Assembly (NCBI RefSeq): GCF_028994805.1
Contig: NZ_JAJQQP010000013.1
Coordinates: 89,065 to 153,064 of the forward strand
Direction: 5' to 3'
DNA length: 64,000 nt
From: Promicromonospora iranensis
Lineage (GTDB): Bacteria > Actinomycetota > Actinomycetes > Actinomycetales > Cellulomonadaceae
A model generated the notes under the pieces. That model ran no database searches and was not told the origin of the DNA. It saw nothing but the letters and a program-made list of their open reading frames with translations. Made by a program: the position numbers and the translations under genes. Of the stretch, positions 1-8,194 are shown piece after piece (positions within the stretch are counted from its first letter, which is position 1; each line of letters opens with the position of its first letter).

Positions 1-494
1 CCCCCGTGCTCTTCCCCCACTCGTTCCACGAGAACAACTTCTGGGAGAAGACGGTGGTGCTCGACCTGGAGGAGGGCGCGAACACCATCACGCTGAGCTC
101 GGAGGAGGCGCCGAACTTCGACGGCGTCACCTACGCCTCGGACGTCTGGCCCGACTTCCCGCTGCGGTCGCGCTGGGCCCCGATCGTGGACCGGATCACG
201 GTGTCGCCGCTCGCGGCGCCGCTGGCCGCGTCGACCATCGAGGTGACGACGGAGTCGATCTGCCGCGGGCCGCGCGCGTTCGTGACGGTCAGCACGCGGA
301 ACGTCTCGGACGAGCCGCTGGACGTGCGGATCGACGGCACGCTCGGGAAGCGGGCGACCCAGGAACTGGCCGCCGGTGACAGCTGGCGCCAGTCCTTCAG
401 CGCGCGCAAGGCCGCGCTGAAGGCCGGGTCGGTGACGGTGACGGCGGACGGCGTCGCGACCGAGCACGCCTACCCGGCGGTGGCCTGCGACTGA
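1..494 (+). CDS. C-terminal fragment of a secreted modular carbohydrate-active protein
   Basis: The reading frame is open from the left edge to a TGA at 492-494, so this is the C-terminal part of a larger gene (about 163 codons visible). The first ~70 residues (HENNFWEK, LDLEEGANTITL, then DRITVSPL) read like the last strands of a beta-sandwich carbohydrate-binding module of the CBM6/35 type, where a sugar-binding domain typically ends with an 'I-D-R-I-V/T' strand. The remaining ~90 residues are a second beta-rich domain with two cysteines (SICRGP and the terminal VACD) that may form a disulfide. No catalytic domain is visible. A tail of a glycoside hydrolase or polysaccharide lyase is an inference. 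It faces the glycosyltransferase that follows, only about 90 bases away. Confidence 0.6.
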   Translation, partial: PVLFPHSFHENNFWEKTVVLDLEEGANTITLSSEEAPNFDGVTYASDVWPDFPLRSRWAPIVDRITVSPLAAPLAASTIEVTTESICRGPRAFVTVSTRNVSDEPLDVRIDGTLGKRATQELAAGDSWRQSFSARKAALKAGSVTVTADGVATEHAYPAVACD

Positions 495-582
495 CGCGGC
501 ACCGCTGGAGACCGCGCCCGCCGGTCGGGCTTGTCGAGACCTCTGTCCCGACAAGCTCGACCGGCGGGCGTCGGGCGGCTGA

Positions 583-2178
583 TCACGAGCGGGCCAGGCG
601 TCCCCCGACGAGGGAGTAGCCGACGGCGGTGGCCGCCACGACGCAGAACGCCCCCGCCGGTGCGACCGTCCCGGTCATCAGCACCGCCACGAGGACCGAC
701 GCGGCAGCGGCGGCGAGCTCGGGCCGTCGTCGGCGGACGACGGTGCGCAGGCCCGCCCGGTCGCTGTTCTTGGGCGTGACGACGAACCGCGCGCGGATTC
801 CGAGACCCACGCGCAGGACCGCACGCAGCGTGACGATCGCGACGGACGCGTAGAGCAGGCCGCCGCGCAGCAGGAACAGGGCGGCCGTCACCGGGCCGCC
901 GCGCCGGACGCTCCGGATCGCTTCGGGCAGCAGGGGCACCGACCCGAGGATCCCGAGCGACGCACCGAGCGGGACCGGTATCCCCGGCATCCGCTCGGCC
1001 GCCGCCGCGAGGGCGAACCCGAACAGCGAGACCAGCATGACGGCGCCCACGAGCGGCGAGACCAGGTCCAGGAAGACGTCGAGCCGTCGTGCGGGGCGCA
1101 GCCGGGCGTCGAAGAGCAGGCCGCGGTCGCGGCCGAGCAGCTGCATGGCGCCCTCGGTGAACTTGCCGAACTGCGTGGTGAACGCCGTGTAGTCGGTGGG
1201 CGCGTCCTCGACGGAGACGAGGCCGGGCACGTAGCGCACGGTGCGTCCGCGGCGCGCCAGCTCGAGGGTGAGTGCGGCGTCCTCGGTGACGACCTCGGGG
1301 AGCCCTCCGACGTCGCGCAGCGCACGGACGTCGAGCAGCGCGCCCCGGCCCGCGAAGGTCGCCATGTCGAACCGGGCGCGGCCCGCTGATACCGCACGCA
1401 GGTGGGTGTCGAACATCCGGCGGAAGTCGCGAACGAACCGGGTCTCGCCCCGCCGCGAGCGGATGGCGCCCTGCACGACCGCCACCTGAGGGATCGCGTG
1501 GAGGTGGTGCAGGGCGGTGCGCACGAAGTCCGGACCGATCTCCTGGTCGGCGTCGATGATCACGACGGCGTCCACGTCGTCCGCATGGTGGCGCAGGTAG
1601 TTGTTGATGTTGCCGGCCTTGAACCCGCGGCGGTCCGTCCGGCGGACCACCTGGACGGCGCCGACGGTCCCGGCGGCAGCTTCGGTGCGGGACACGACGG
1701 CGTCGACGGCGGCACGAGTCCCGGCGCCCCGCGAGTCGTCGAGGACGACGGTCCGGGTGCGCGGGTGCGTCTGACGCATGCTGCGCTCCACGACGTCGGC
1801 CCGGAAGTCGTCGGCGGTGGTGTAGAGCAGGGCGACCACCAGGTCGTCGAGCTCGGGGCGCGGGATCCTGGCGCGCCGTCCGACGGACGGGTGCGACCGC
1901 CGGGTCGCGGCGACCAGGAGCACGGCGGCTCGGATGCCCACCAGCCAGGCGGCGGCGATCGCGGTGGCGGCGAGCGTCGTCGTCGTCCAGGTCAAGGGGC
2001 TCGCGGGGCGTGTCGCCGATACCAGGACGAGCCACGCGGCCGCCGAGAGGACGGTCCAGGACACGGCGAGCGCGAGCGCGGGACCGAGCGTGGCGAGGGG
2101 TCCCGGCACGTTCTCCCCGTGTCGTGGGCGGGGACGGGAGCCGTCCGGGTGGGGTTCGTCGGGGCCGGTCGTCAGCAT
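583..2178 (-). CDS. Membrane glycosyltransferase, GT2 (cellulose/hyaluronan-synthase-like)
   Basis: A 531-residue protein with two N-terminal membrane segments (about residues 25-85), a cytoplasmic GT2 domain and about four C-terminal membrane segments. GT-A hallmarks seen are VVLDDSRG, the FKAGNINNYL segment, the DxD-type VIIDADQ and the acidic TEDAALTLEL. These are the D,D,D residues of processive beta-glycosyltransferases such as cellulose and hyaluronan synthases. The QxxRW motif of that group is replaced by TQFGKF, so the polymerising step is uncertain. It probably transfers an NDP-sugar at the membrane for a cell-wall or exopolysaccharide product. The start at 2178 (MLTTGPDEPH) was preferred to a longer frame because upstream codons are Arg/Pro-rich and lie in the promoter region of the divergent histidine kinase. 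Confidence 0.8.
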   Translation of the reverse strand: MLTTGPDEPHPDGSRPRPRHGENVPGPLATLGPALALAVSWTVLSAAAWLVLVSATRPASPLTWTTTTLAATAIAAAWLVGIRAAVLLVAATRRSHPSVGRRARIPRPELDDLVVALLYTTADDFRADVVERSMRQTHPRTRTVVLDDSRGAGTRAAVDAVVSRTEAAAGTVGAVQVVRRTDRRGFKAGNINNYLRHHADDVDAVVIIDADQEIGPDFVRTALHHLHAIPQVAVVQGAIRSRRGETRFVRDFRRMFDTHLRAVSAGRARFDMATFAGRGALLDVRALRDVGGLPEVVTEDAALTLELARRGRTVRYVPGLVSVEDAPTDYTAFTTQFGKFTEGAMQLLGRDRGLLFDARLRPARRLDVFLDLVSPLVGAVMLVSLFGFALAAAAERMPGIPVPLGASLGILGSVPLLPEAIRSVRRGGPVTAALFLLRGGLLYASVAIVTLRAVLRVGLGIRARFVVTPKNSDRAGLRTVVRRRRPELAAAAASVLVAVLMTGTVAPAGAFCVVAATAVGYSLVGGRLARS

Positions 2179-2297
2179 GCGTCCTATCCCACCGGGGGCG
2201 GGCCGGTGGGTCACTGGCGCGCGGGCGAGACCGGGGGTAGACCTGGCACTACCCCGGAGGTCCACCGGGCACTGTCCCGGGCCGGATTCCCCGGCGG

Positions 2298-2303
2298 TAC
2301 CGT
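2298..2303 (+). promoter_or_regulatory. -10 box of the histidine kinase gene (leaderless)
   Basis: TACCGT, separated by six bases from the GTG at 2310. Transcription would start at or next to the start codon. This spacing recurs at many genes in the window. Confidence 0.45.
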
Positions 2304-2309
2304 GAGCGG

Positions 2310-3647
2310 GTGAGCCGATCCGCGAGTCTTGCTCTCGCCCTGCGGCGGCGTGGCTACCTCGTGTCGCGCTGGCTGCCACGAGCGTGGCTGTTCACGTTCG
2401 TGAGCGCGCTGGTTCCCGGCCCCTTCGCCGCCCTCGTGTTCAGCGGCTTCCTCCAGGACCAGCGGCTCCCCGTCGTGGTGGGTGTGCTGCTCCTGCTCAT
2501 GCTGGCGCTCAGCCCGCTGATCGCCCGGCTGGACCGCTCCCGGGTGCGGCTGCTCGGCAAGGACACGATCGCCGACCCCCACGTACCCACCGACCGTCGC
2601 GGTCTTGGCAGAGCGGCGTTCCGGCTGCGGGAGGCGGCGACCTGGCGCGAGGTGGCCTACGTTGTCGTCACCGTCCCGCTCGGGTGGGTGGGTGCCGCCG
2701 CGCAGATCCTCACGCTCTGGTCGGCGCTCCTTCTGGTGACGCTGCCGAGCCGCTTCGTGGGCAGCGACAACGTCTGGGCCGAGAACCCGGCAGGCAGCGT
2801 GCTCGGGTTCCTCGCCGCGCTGGTCGGGTTTCCCACCCTCGGGTACGTGCACGGTCTGCTCGCCGAGGCGCAGGCCGCGCTCGCCCGGGCGCTGCTCGCG
2901 CCCCGGAGTGCCGAGCTGCGCCGGCAGGTCCAGCGGCTCACCGCCTCGCGCACCCGTCTCGTCCGGTCCTTCGAGGGCGACCTGCGGCGCATCGAGCGTG
3001 ACCTGCACGACGGCGTGCAGCAGAAGCTGGTCACCCTCGCGATCGCCCTCGGCTCGGCCGAGCTCGACGCCGGCGACCTGGCGCGTACCGGGGTCGACGT
3101 CGGGCGCCTGCGTGACCATCTGGGCCGGGCCCACGACCTGGCCGAGGCCGCGCTCGAGGACCTCCGCTCGACCGTCCGCGCCATCCACCCGCGGGTGCTC
3201 GCCGACCACGGGCTGACGGCGGCCGTGCACGAGCTGACCTCCCGGATGCCGGTGCCGGTGGCCCTGGAGAGCACCGTCGAGGACCGCTTCGACGCGGAGA
3301 TCGAGCTGTGCGCCTACTTCGTCGTCAGCGAGGCGCTGACGAACGTCGCGCGGCACAGCCAGGCGCGGACGGCGCGGGTGGTGCTCGCTCGCGACGGCGG
3401 GGTGCTGGTCGTCCGGGTGCACGACGACGGCATCGGCGGCGCCGGCACCGGCTCGGGCACCGGCTCGGGCACCGGGCTCGTCGGGCTGCGGGAGCGAGCC
3501 GAGGCGGCGCAAGGCAGCCTGACGGTGTCGAGCCCGGCCGGCGGGCCGACGACGGTCGCCCTGCTCCTGCCGGCCCGTGCACCACTGGCGGCTCCGCCCG
3601 CTGTGGCTCACCCCGTGACTCAGCCCGCCGTGACGGAGGTCGCCTGA
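2310..3647 (+). CDS. NarL-type sensor histidine kinase
   Basis: A 445-residue sensor kinase. About four hydrophobic segments fall between residues 26 and 190, arranged as two pairs, so the sensor is probably intramembrane. A short coiled region (about 205-228) leads to the HisKA_3 motif RIERDLHDGVQQK with the predicted phospho-acceptor His233. The HATPase domain follows, with the N-box (SEALTNVARHS) and a DDG.GG box. In the ATP lid a 12-base unit is repeated three times (3444-3480), giving a Gly/Ser/Thr stretch before GLVGLRERA, which is longer than usual. The regulator gene starts one base after the stop, so the two are co-transcribed. The signal sensed is unknown. Confidence 0.9.
   Translation: MSRSASLALALRRRGYLVSRWLPRAWLFTFVSALVPGPFAALVFSGFLQDQRLPVVVGVLLLLMLALSPLIARLDRSRVRLLGKDTIADPHVPTDRRGLGRAAFRLREAATWREVAYVVVTVPLGWVGAAAQILTLWSALLLVTLPSRFVGSDNVWAENPAGSVLGFLAALVGFPTLGYVHGLLAEAQAALARALLAPRSAELRRQVQRLTASRTRLVRSFEGDLRRIERDLHDGVQQKLVTLAIALGSAELDAGDLARTGVDVGRLRDHLGRAHDLAEAALEDLRSTVRAIHPRVLADHGLTAAVHELTSRMPVPVALESTVEDRFDAEIELCAYFVVSEALTNVARHSQARTARVVLARDGGVLVVRVHDDGIGGAGTGSGTGSGTGLVGLRERAEAAQGSLTVSSPAGGPTTVALLLPARAPLAAPPAVAHPVTQPAVTEVA
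3444..3480 (+). repeat. 12-bp in-frame tandem repeat in the kinase ATP lid
   Basis: The unit GGCACCGGCTCG occurs three times, the last with an extra G. It encodes a GTGS repeat between the N and G2 boxes of the kinase. Confidence 0.75.
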
Positions 3648-3648
3648 C

Positions 3649-4302
3649 GTGCGGATCGTGCTGGCCGAGGACTCGATCCTGCTGCGCGAGGGCCTGGTCG
3701 GGCTGCTCGAACGGGTGGGGCACCAGGTGGTGCACGTGACGGACGACGCCGACGAGCTGGTGCGGCTCGTGCTGGCGGACGGCGCGCACGGTGCGCTGCC
3801 CGACCTGGTGATCACCGACGTCCGGATGCCGCCGCGGCTGCAGAACGACGGCATCGACGCGGCGGTGGAGCTGCGGCGCCACCATCCGGCGCTGCCGGTG
3901 GTGCTGCTGTCCCAGTACGTCGCCGACGCCTATGCGCGGGACCTGCTCGCCGGCTCGTCGGGCGGGATCGGCTACCTGCTCAAGGACCGCATCGGGCGGG
4001 TGAGCGACGTCATGACATCGCTGGAGGTCGTCGCGGCCGGCGGGACGGTCATCGACCCGCAGATCGTCCGGTCGCTGCTCGACCGGAGCTCGTCGCCGCT
4101 CGACACCCTGACACCGCGCGAGCGTGAGGTGCTCGCGCTGATGGCGGAGGGCAGGGCGAACCCGGAGATCGCCGAGCGGCTCGTCGTGAGCGACGCGGCC
4201 GTGGCCAAGCACATCGGCAACGTGTTCGCCAAGCTCGGCCTCACGGTCGACGACGCGGGCCACCGCCGGGTCCGGGCGGTGCTGGCGTACCTGCGCGGCT
4301 GA
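3649..4302 (+). CDS. LuxR/NarL-family response regulator
   Basis: A 217-residue response regulator. The receiver domain (1-120) has the acidic pair E7-D8, the phospho-acceptor Asp57 in VITDVRMPP, and Lys112 in YLLKDR. The C-terminal GerE/LuxR helix-turn-helix runs from LTPREREVLALMAEG to AKLGL (about 150-205). GTG at 3649 follows the kinase stop by one base, implying translational coupling. It is the DNA-binding partner of the upstream sensor kinase, and no target genes are evident in the window. A hairpin at 4327 separates it from the convergent gluconokinase gene. Confidence 0.93.
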   Translation: MRIVLAEDSILLREGLVGLLERVGHQVVHVTDDADELVRLVLADGAHGALPDLVITDVRMPPRLQNDGIDAAVELRRHHPALPVVLLSQYVADAYARDLLAGSSGGIGYLLKDRIGRVSDVMTSLEVVAAGGTVIDPQIVRSLLDRSSSPLDTLTPREREVLALMAEGRANPEIAERLVVSDAAVAKHIGNVFAKLGLTVDDAGHRRVRAVLAYLRG

Positions 4303-4326
4303 CCGCACCCCATCCCGAGGCCCTTC

Positions 4327-4352
4327 TGCGCGGCGGCCCGTCCCGCCGCGCA
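4327..4352. terminator. Hairpin between convergent genes (bidirectional terminator)
   Basis: TGCGCGGCGG pairs with CCGCCGCGCA (10-bp perfect stem, 6-base loop). It lies between the 3' ends of the response regulator and gluconokinase genes. There is no U-tract, as is usual in GC-rich actinobacteria. Confidence 0.65.
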
Positions 4353-4368
4353 CCCGACCGGCCCCAGG

Positions 4369-5025
4369 TCAGCGGCCCCCGTGCTCGGTGCTCGACGGGA
4401 TGTCGAGCAGGCGGAGTGCCTCCTCGACGATCTGGTCCGGCCGCGGGGTGATGTCGACGACGAACCCGGGCTCGTCGTCCTGCAGGGGTTCCAGGGCGGC
4501 GAGCTGGCTGTCGAGCATCTCAGGCTTCATGAAGTGCCCGGCGCGCCCCTGGATGCGCTCGCGCAGCAGCTCGGAGGAGCCGGTGAGGTGCACGAACTGC
4601 ACAGCGCCTGTCGAGTCGGTGCCTGTCGAGTCGCTGCCCGTCGCACTGCTGCCGGCGGTCGCCAGCAGGTCACGGTAGTTCCGGCGCAGGGCGCTGCACG
4701 GCACGACCGCGCTCCGGCCCTCGGCGAGCTCCGCGGCGAACCAGTCGCGGATCCTGTTCAGCCACGGCCAGCGGTCATCGTCGTCCAGCGGGTGGCCGGC
4801 GGCCATCTTGGCGACGTTGGCGGGGGAGTGGAAGTCGTCACCCTCCGCGAACGACGCGCCGAGCCTGCCGGCCAGGAGTGCGGCGACCGTCGTCTTGCCC
4901 GAGCCGGCCACGCCCATGACGACGATCGCCCGGGGGCCGGGGCGGCTCGAGCCCGTCCCGCTGCTGGATGTCCCACTGGTGGTTCGGGTCGAGTACATCG
5001 CTGTCCCGGTGACGTCTGTGTCCAT
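4369..5025 (-). CDS. gntK: Gluconokinase
   Basis: A 218-residue GntK-type kinase that phosphorylates D-gluconate to 6-phosphogluconate with ATP, feeding the pentose phosphate pathway. Evidence is the P-loop GVAGSGKTT, the gluconate-side motif EGDDFHSPANVAKMAAGHPLDD (seen in full, cited here in part), and CSALRRNYRD, LTGS and GHFMKPEMLDSQ. Family members begin just before the P-loop, whereas this protein carries about 33 extra Ser/Thr/Gly-rich N-terminal residues. A 15-base unit repeated three times (4607-4651) inserts a second Gly/Ser/Thr/Asp stretch near residue 130. The start at 5025 is the first ATG in frame; a shorter start is not available without losing the P-loop. The regulator gene lies divergently 78 bases away. 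Confidence 0.92.
   Translation of the reverse strand: MDTDVTGTAMYSTRTTSGTSSSGTGSSRPGPRAIVVMGVAGSGKTTVAALLAGRLGASFAEGDDFHSPANVAKMAAGHPLDDDDRWPWLNRIRDWFAAELAEGRSAVVPCSALRRNYRDLLATAGSSATGSDSTGTDSTGAVQFVHLTGSSELLRERIQGRAGHFMKPEMLDSQLAALEPLQDDEPGFVVDITPRPDQIVEEALRLLDIPSSTEHGGR
4607..4651 (-). repeat. 15-bp in-frame tandem repeat inside gluconokinase
   Basis: Units beginning CCTGTCGAGTCG (two near-identical, one diverged). They encode a GSDSTGTDSTG-like stretch between core strands of the kinase. Confidence 0.7.
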
Positions 5026-5043
5026 CCCCCTATCCTCACCCAT

Positions 5044-5054
5044 TGGTGACACCA
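5044..5054. promoter_or_regulatory. FadR-type GntR operator
   Basis: TGGTGACACCA is a perfect 11-bp palindrome with the TGGTNNNACCA shape typical of FadR-subfamily GntR operators. It lies between gluconokinase and its divergent GntR regulator. Binding by that regulator is inferred. Confidence 0.6.
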
Positions 5055-5062
5055 TTGTGACG

Positions 5063-5077
5063 TGATGAATATCATCA
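5063..5077. promoter_or_regulatory. Second palindrome in the gluconate intergenic region
   Basis: TGATGA-ATA-TCATCA, a 15-bp inverted repeat, lies about 15 bases upstream of the regulator's -10 box. That places it over the -35 region, a plausible second operator or activator site. Confidence 0.4.
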
Positions 5078-5091
5078 AGGTCGTGGCGCTC

Positions 5092-5097
5092 TAGTCT
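5092..5097 (+). promoter_or_regulatory. -10 box of the gluconate regulator gene
   Basis: TAGTCT lies six bases upstream of ATG 5104, which fits a leaderless transcript, although a purine-rich TGGAGG also lies in the gap. Confidence 0.5.
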
Positions 5098-5103
5098 TGG
5101 AGG

Positions 5104-5805
5104 ATGTCCCCAGTGCTGCACAGCCCCGTCCTCGAGGCCCTGGGCCGTCGCATCACCGGTGGGGCGCTGCCGGCCGGGGCGACGCTGACGCTGGACGGGA
5201 TAGGGACGGAGTTCGGGGTGTCGCGCACCGTCGCGCGCGAGGCGATGCGCCTGCTCGAAGGGCTCGGCCTGGTCCGTTCCGGGCCACGCGTGGGCATCGT
5301 CGTCCTGCCGCACGACGCGTGGAACGTGCTCGACCCCCGCGTCATCGAGTGGCGGCTGGCCGGGCCGGGGCGTGCGTCGCAGCTGCGGTCGCTCACCGAG
5401 CTGCGCCAGGCGGTCGAGCCGCTCGCCGCCTCGTGCGCCGCCCGCGGGGCCACCGCCGCCGTCCGCGACGAACTGGTCGCCACCGCGCGCCGGATGCGCG
5501 AGCTCGGCGAGGCCGGCAAGGGCGACGGCGAGGAGTTCCTGGCGCTGGACATCCAGCTGCACGAGCTCCTCCTGCGGTCCAGCGGGAACGAGCTGTTCAG
5601 CGCGCTCGCCGACGTCGTCGCCGTCGTCATCTCCGGGCGCACCCACCTCGGCCTGATGCCCGCCTATCCCGAGCCGGAGGCGCTGGACGCGCACGAGGCG
5701 GTGGCGCTCGCCGTCGCCCGCGGGGACGGCGCGGCCGCCGAGGAGGCGATGGCCCGGATCGTGCGCGAGGTGCGCGGGGCGCTGGGCGAGGGCACCAGGT
5801 CCTGA
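5104..5805 (+). CDS. FadR/GntR-family regulator of gluconate use
   Basis: A 233-residue regulator with an N-terminal winged HTH (about 8-70: LGRRITGGALPAG, FGVSRTVAREAMRLLEGLGLV, with the wing at GPRVGIVVL) and an all-helical FCD effector domain (about 90-225: LTELRQAVEPLAA, DIQLHELLLRSSGNELF, HEAVALAVARGDGAAAE). The His residues of the FCD metal/ligand pocket are present (LHELL, HEAV). Its divergent position beside gluconokinase and the FadR-type palindrome at 5044 suggest it represses that gene, probably relieved by gluconate or 6-phosphogluconate. The ligand is inferred. Confidence 0.88.
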   Translation: MSPVLHSPVLEALGRRITGGALPAGATLTLDGIGTEFGVSRTVAREAMRLLEGLGLVRSGPRVGIVVLPHDAWNVLDPRVIEWRLAGPGRASQLRSLTELRQAVEPLAASCAARGATAAVRDELVATARRMRELGEAGKGDGEEFLALDIQLHELLLRSSGNELFSALADVVAVVISGRTHLGLMPAYPEPEALDAHEAVALAVARGDGAAAEEAMARIVREVRGALGEGTRS

Positions 5806-5883
5806 CGGCGGGCCCCGGCCGCGGGGGCTGGTCCGCGCGGCGCAGGCAGTGCGCCGGGGTGGCGCCTCCGGTATGAATGGGGT

Positions 5884-6522
5884 GTGCACTCGTCCCGACG
5901 GCTCCGCGACGCGCGCGGTCCCGTGGTGGCGTCCGCCGCGACGGCCGTGGCGCTGCTGGCGCACCTCCTCGGCGGCGGTGTGCTCCCGGGGTGGCTCGGG
6001 ATCCTCGTGCCCGGGGCCCTGTCGCTCGCGGTGTGCACGGCCCTCGCGGGCCGCCGGCTCTCCCTGTGGCGGACGACGGCGTCCGTCGCGCTGAGCCAGG
6101 TCCTCTTCCACACGCTGTTCGTGCTGGGCGCGCCTGCCGGGTCCGGTGCCGCCGGGACGGCGCCCGCGGGCAGCCGGGCGGGCCACGGCATGCACGGTGT
6201 CGACGCGCTCCCGGCGTCGGGCGACGTGGTGCCCGGCGTGCTGCCCGGCGCGGAGCCGGCCATGTGGTTCTGGCACGGGGCCGCGGCCGCGGCGACCGTC
6301 GCCGGCCTGTACGGCGGCGAGCGTGCGCTGTTCCGCCTGCGCGACATCGCCGGGCAGACGGCGGACTGGGTGCGCCGCCGGTTCGGCCCGCCCGTCGACG
6401 CCGTCCCCTCGTTCCCGGTCGTGCGCGTGGTGGCGCCCGACTGGTTCACGGGATCCTTTCCCGCTCGTCCTGAGGTGTCGCCGTCGCGGCGCCGTGGTCC
6501 ACCCCGCGCGCTCGCGACCTGA
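5884..6522 (+). CDS. Membrane protein of unknown function, His-containing loop
   Basis: A 212-residue protein with four hydrophobic segments, at about residues 13-33, 37-55, 65-85 and 125-145. A Gly/His loop (GHGMHGVD) lies between segments 3 and 4, followed by a basic proline-rich C-terminal tail. The sequence does not match a family I can name. It precedes the PepSY membrane protein by about 145 bases, and both carry His-rich extracytoplasmic loops, so a shared role in metal handling (copper or iron) is possible but unproven. Two GTGs overlap at 5882/5884; the latter is in frame. Confidence 0.6.
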   Translation: MHSSRRLRDARGPVVASAATAVALLAHLLGGGVLPGWLGILVPGALSLAVCTALAGRRLSLWRTTASVALSQVLFHTLFVLGAPAGSGAAGTAPAGSRAGHGMHGVDALPASGDVVPGVLPGAEPAMWFWHGAAAAATVAGLYGGERALFRLRDIAGQTADWVRRRFGPPVDAVPSFPVVRVVAPDWFTGSFPARPEVSPSRRRGPPRALAT

Positions 6523-6570
6523 CTTTTCCGCGCAGCCTTTCCCGCGTGACCTTTCCGCGTGACCTTTCCC
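6521..6570. repeat. 13-14 bp direct repeats, intergenic
   Basis: Four imperfect copies of GACCTTTCCGCGT lie head to tail just downstream of the membrane-protein stop and before the PepSY gene. They could be an operator array or a decayed repeat. Confidence 0.55.
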
Positions 6571-6667
6571 TGAGCACCGACCGGCTCGGCCCTGCCCGCC
6601 GTCCTGCCGTGGACGCGCCCGGGCGGGCGCCGTCGGTGCCGCCCTCATGACCTGAAAGCGAACACCC

Positions 6668-8161
6668 ATGACCACCACCGTCCTCGTCGCGCCCGAGACC
6701 GAGCGCGCCCCTCGACGCCCCGGCCGGCCGGTCCCCGCCCGACCGGCGCGCTCCGGCCGCCGGCAAGGCTGGTTCGGCGCCCTGCTGCTCCGCCTGCACT
6801 TCTACGCCGGCCTGCTCGTCGGCCCGTTCATCCTCGTCGCCGCGGTCACCGGCGCCCTGTACGCCCTGACCCCCGCGCTCGAGCAGGTCGTCTACCGGCA
6901 CGCGCTGCACGCTCCCGCCACGGACACGCAGCTCAGTCTTGCCGCGCAGGTGGACATCGCCCGGGACCACATCGGCGACGGTGCGGCGACGCCGTCCGCG
7001 GTGCGCCCCGCACCCGAGCCGGGCGACACGACGCGGATCATGTTCGCCGACGACCGCCTCGGCGCCAGCGAGTCCCGCGCCGTGTTCGTCGACCCGGGCA
7101 CCGGCGAGGTCCGCGGCGACCTCACCGCCTACGGCACCAGCGGTGCCCTGCCGCTGCGCACCTGGGTCGAGCAGCTGCACGGCAGCCTCCACCTGGGCGA
7201 CGTCGGCCGCCTGTACAGCGAGCTCGCCGCCTCCTGGCTCGGGATCGTGGCGCTCGCCGGCCTCGGGCTGTGGCTCCGGCGCATCCGGACGTCGCGCGCC
7301 AGGAAGGACCTCGTACGGCCTGCCCGGGGACGCAACGGCTACCGCAGGCTGTTCACCTGGCACGCCTCGGTCGGCATCTGGGTGCTGCTCGGTGCGCTGT
7401 TCCTCTCGGTGACGGGCATCACCTGGTCGCAGCATGCGGGCGGCACCGTGGACGCCCTGCGGGCGGCGCTCGACTGGAGCACACCCGCGGTGGACACGCA
7501 CCTGCCGGACGGCGACGCCGGGCCGGCCGCCGGCGGGGCCGCGGGGCATGAAGGTCACGGCGGCCATGCCGGCCACCTGTCGGCCGGTGCCGGGGGAGCG
7601 ACCGACGCCGCGCTGTTCGACGCCGTCCTCGCCACGTCCCAGGCGGTGAACGTCAACACCGGCCTCGTCGAGATCAGGCCGCCCGCCGAGCCAGGGACCG
7701 CCTGGGTCGTGCAGGAGATCCAGCGCAGCTACCCGACCGAGGTGGACGCGGTCGCCGTCGACCCCAGCTCCCTGCAGGTGGTGCACCGTGTCGACTTCGC
7801 CGAGTTCCCGGTCGCCGCGAAGCTCACCCGCTGGGGGATCGACGCCCACATGGGCTCGCTGTTCGGCCTGCCCCACCAGCTGGCCCTGTTCGTGCTCGCG
7901 GCAGGCATCGCCACGATGGTCGTGCTGGGCTACCTCATGTGGTGGAAGCGCCGCCCGACGCGGGAACCCCGGCCCCTGGGCGGGACGCCGCCGCGACGGG
8001 GAGCCCTGCGCGGCGCACCCTGGTGGGGGACCGGCGCGGTGCTCGCCGGGGCGGTCCTGGTCGGCTGGTGGCTGCCGCTGGTCGGCTGGACCCTCGCCGG
8101 GTTCGTCCTGATCGACCTGCTCGTCGGCGTCGCCGGCCGCCGGGCCGCGCGAGCCCGCTGA
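6668..8161 (+). CDS. PepSY-associated transmembrane protein
   Basis: A 497-residue membrane protein of the PepSY_TM family. Segment 1 at about 38-62 (LRLHFYAGLLVGPFILVAAV, the typical family start) is followed by a large PepSY extracytoplasmic domain. Further segments lie near 190-205, 235-255 and 400-425, and a final pair near 455-490. A second PepSY-like stretch (VVQEIQRSYPTEVDAVAVDP) lies around residue 350. A His-rich loop (GHEGHGGHAGH) precedes it. Relatives act in ferric-siderophore reduction or metal-linked electron transfer, so a role in iron or copper reduction at the membrane is plausible. Translation starts at ATG 6668. Confidence 0.85.
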   Translation: MTTTVLVAPETERAPRRPGRPVPARPARSGRRQGWFGALLLRLHFYAGLLVGPFILVAAVTGALYALTPALEQVVYRHALHAPATDTQLSLAAQVDIARDHIGDGAATPSAVRPAPEPGDTTRIMFADDRLGASESRAVFVDPGTGEVRGDLTAYGTSGALPLRTWVEQLHGSLHLGDVGRLYSELAASWLGIVALAGLGLWLRRIRTSRARKDLVRPARGRNGYRRLFTWHASVGIWVLLGALFLSVTGITWSQHAGGTVDALRAALDWSTPAVDTHLPDGDAGPAAGGAAGHEGHGGHAGHLSAGAGGATDAALFDAVLATSQAVNVNTGLVEIRPPAEPGTAWVVQEIQRSYPTEVDAVAVDPSSLQVVHRVDFAEFPVAAKLTRWGIDAHMGSLFGLPHQLALFVLAAGIATMVVLGYLMWWKRRPTREPRPLGGTPPRRGALRGAPWWGTGAVLAGAVLVGWWLPLVGWTLAGFVLIDLLVGVAGRRAARAR

Positions 8162-8194
8162 GGGACCGCGGCCCCGGGGTCAGCGGATCGCAGG

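Noticed and set aside
470..2035. 521-residue minus-strand frame overlapping the glycosyltransferase
   Set aside because: Arg/Pro/Ala-rich low-complexity shadow of the real gene in another frame.
4369..6678. 769-residue frame running through gluconokinase on the minus strand
   Set aside because: Upstream of 5025 it is antisense to the GntR and membrane-protein genes and Arg/Gly/His-rich, as expected of shadow frames in GC-rich DNA.
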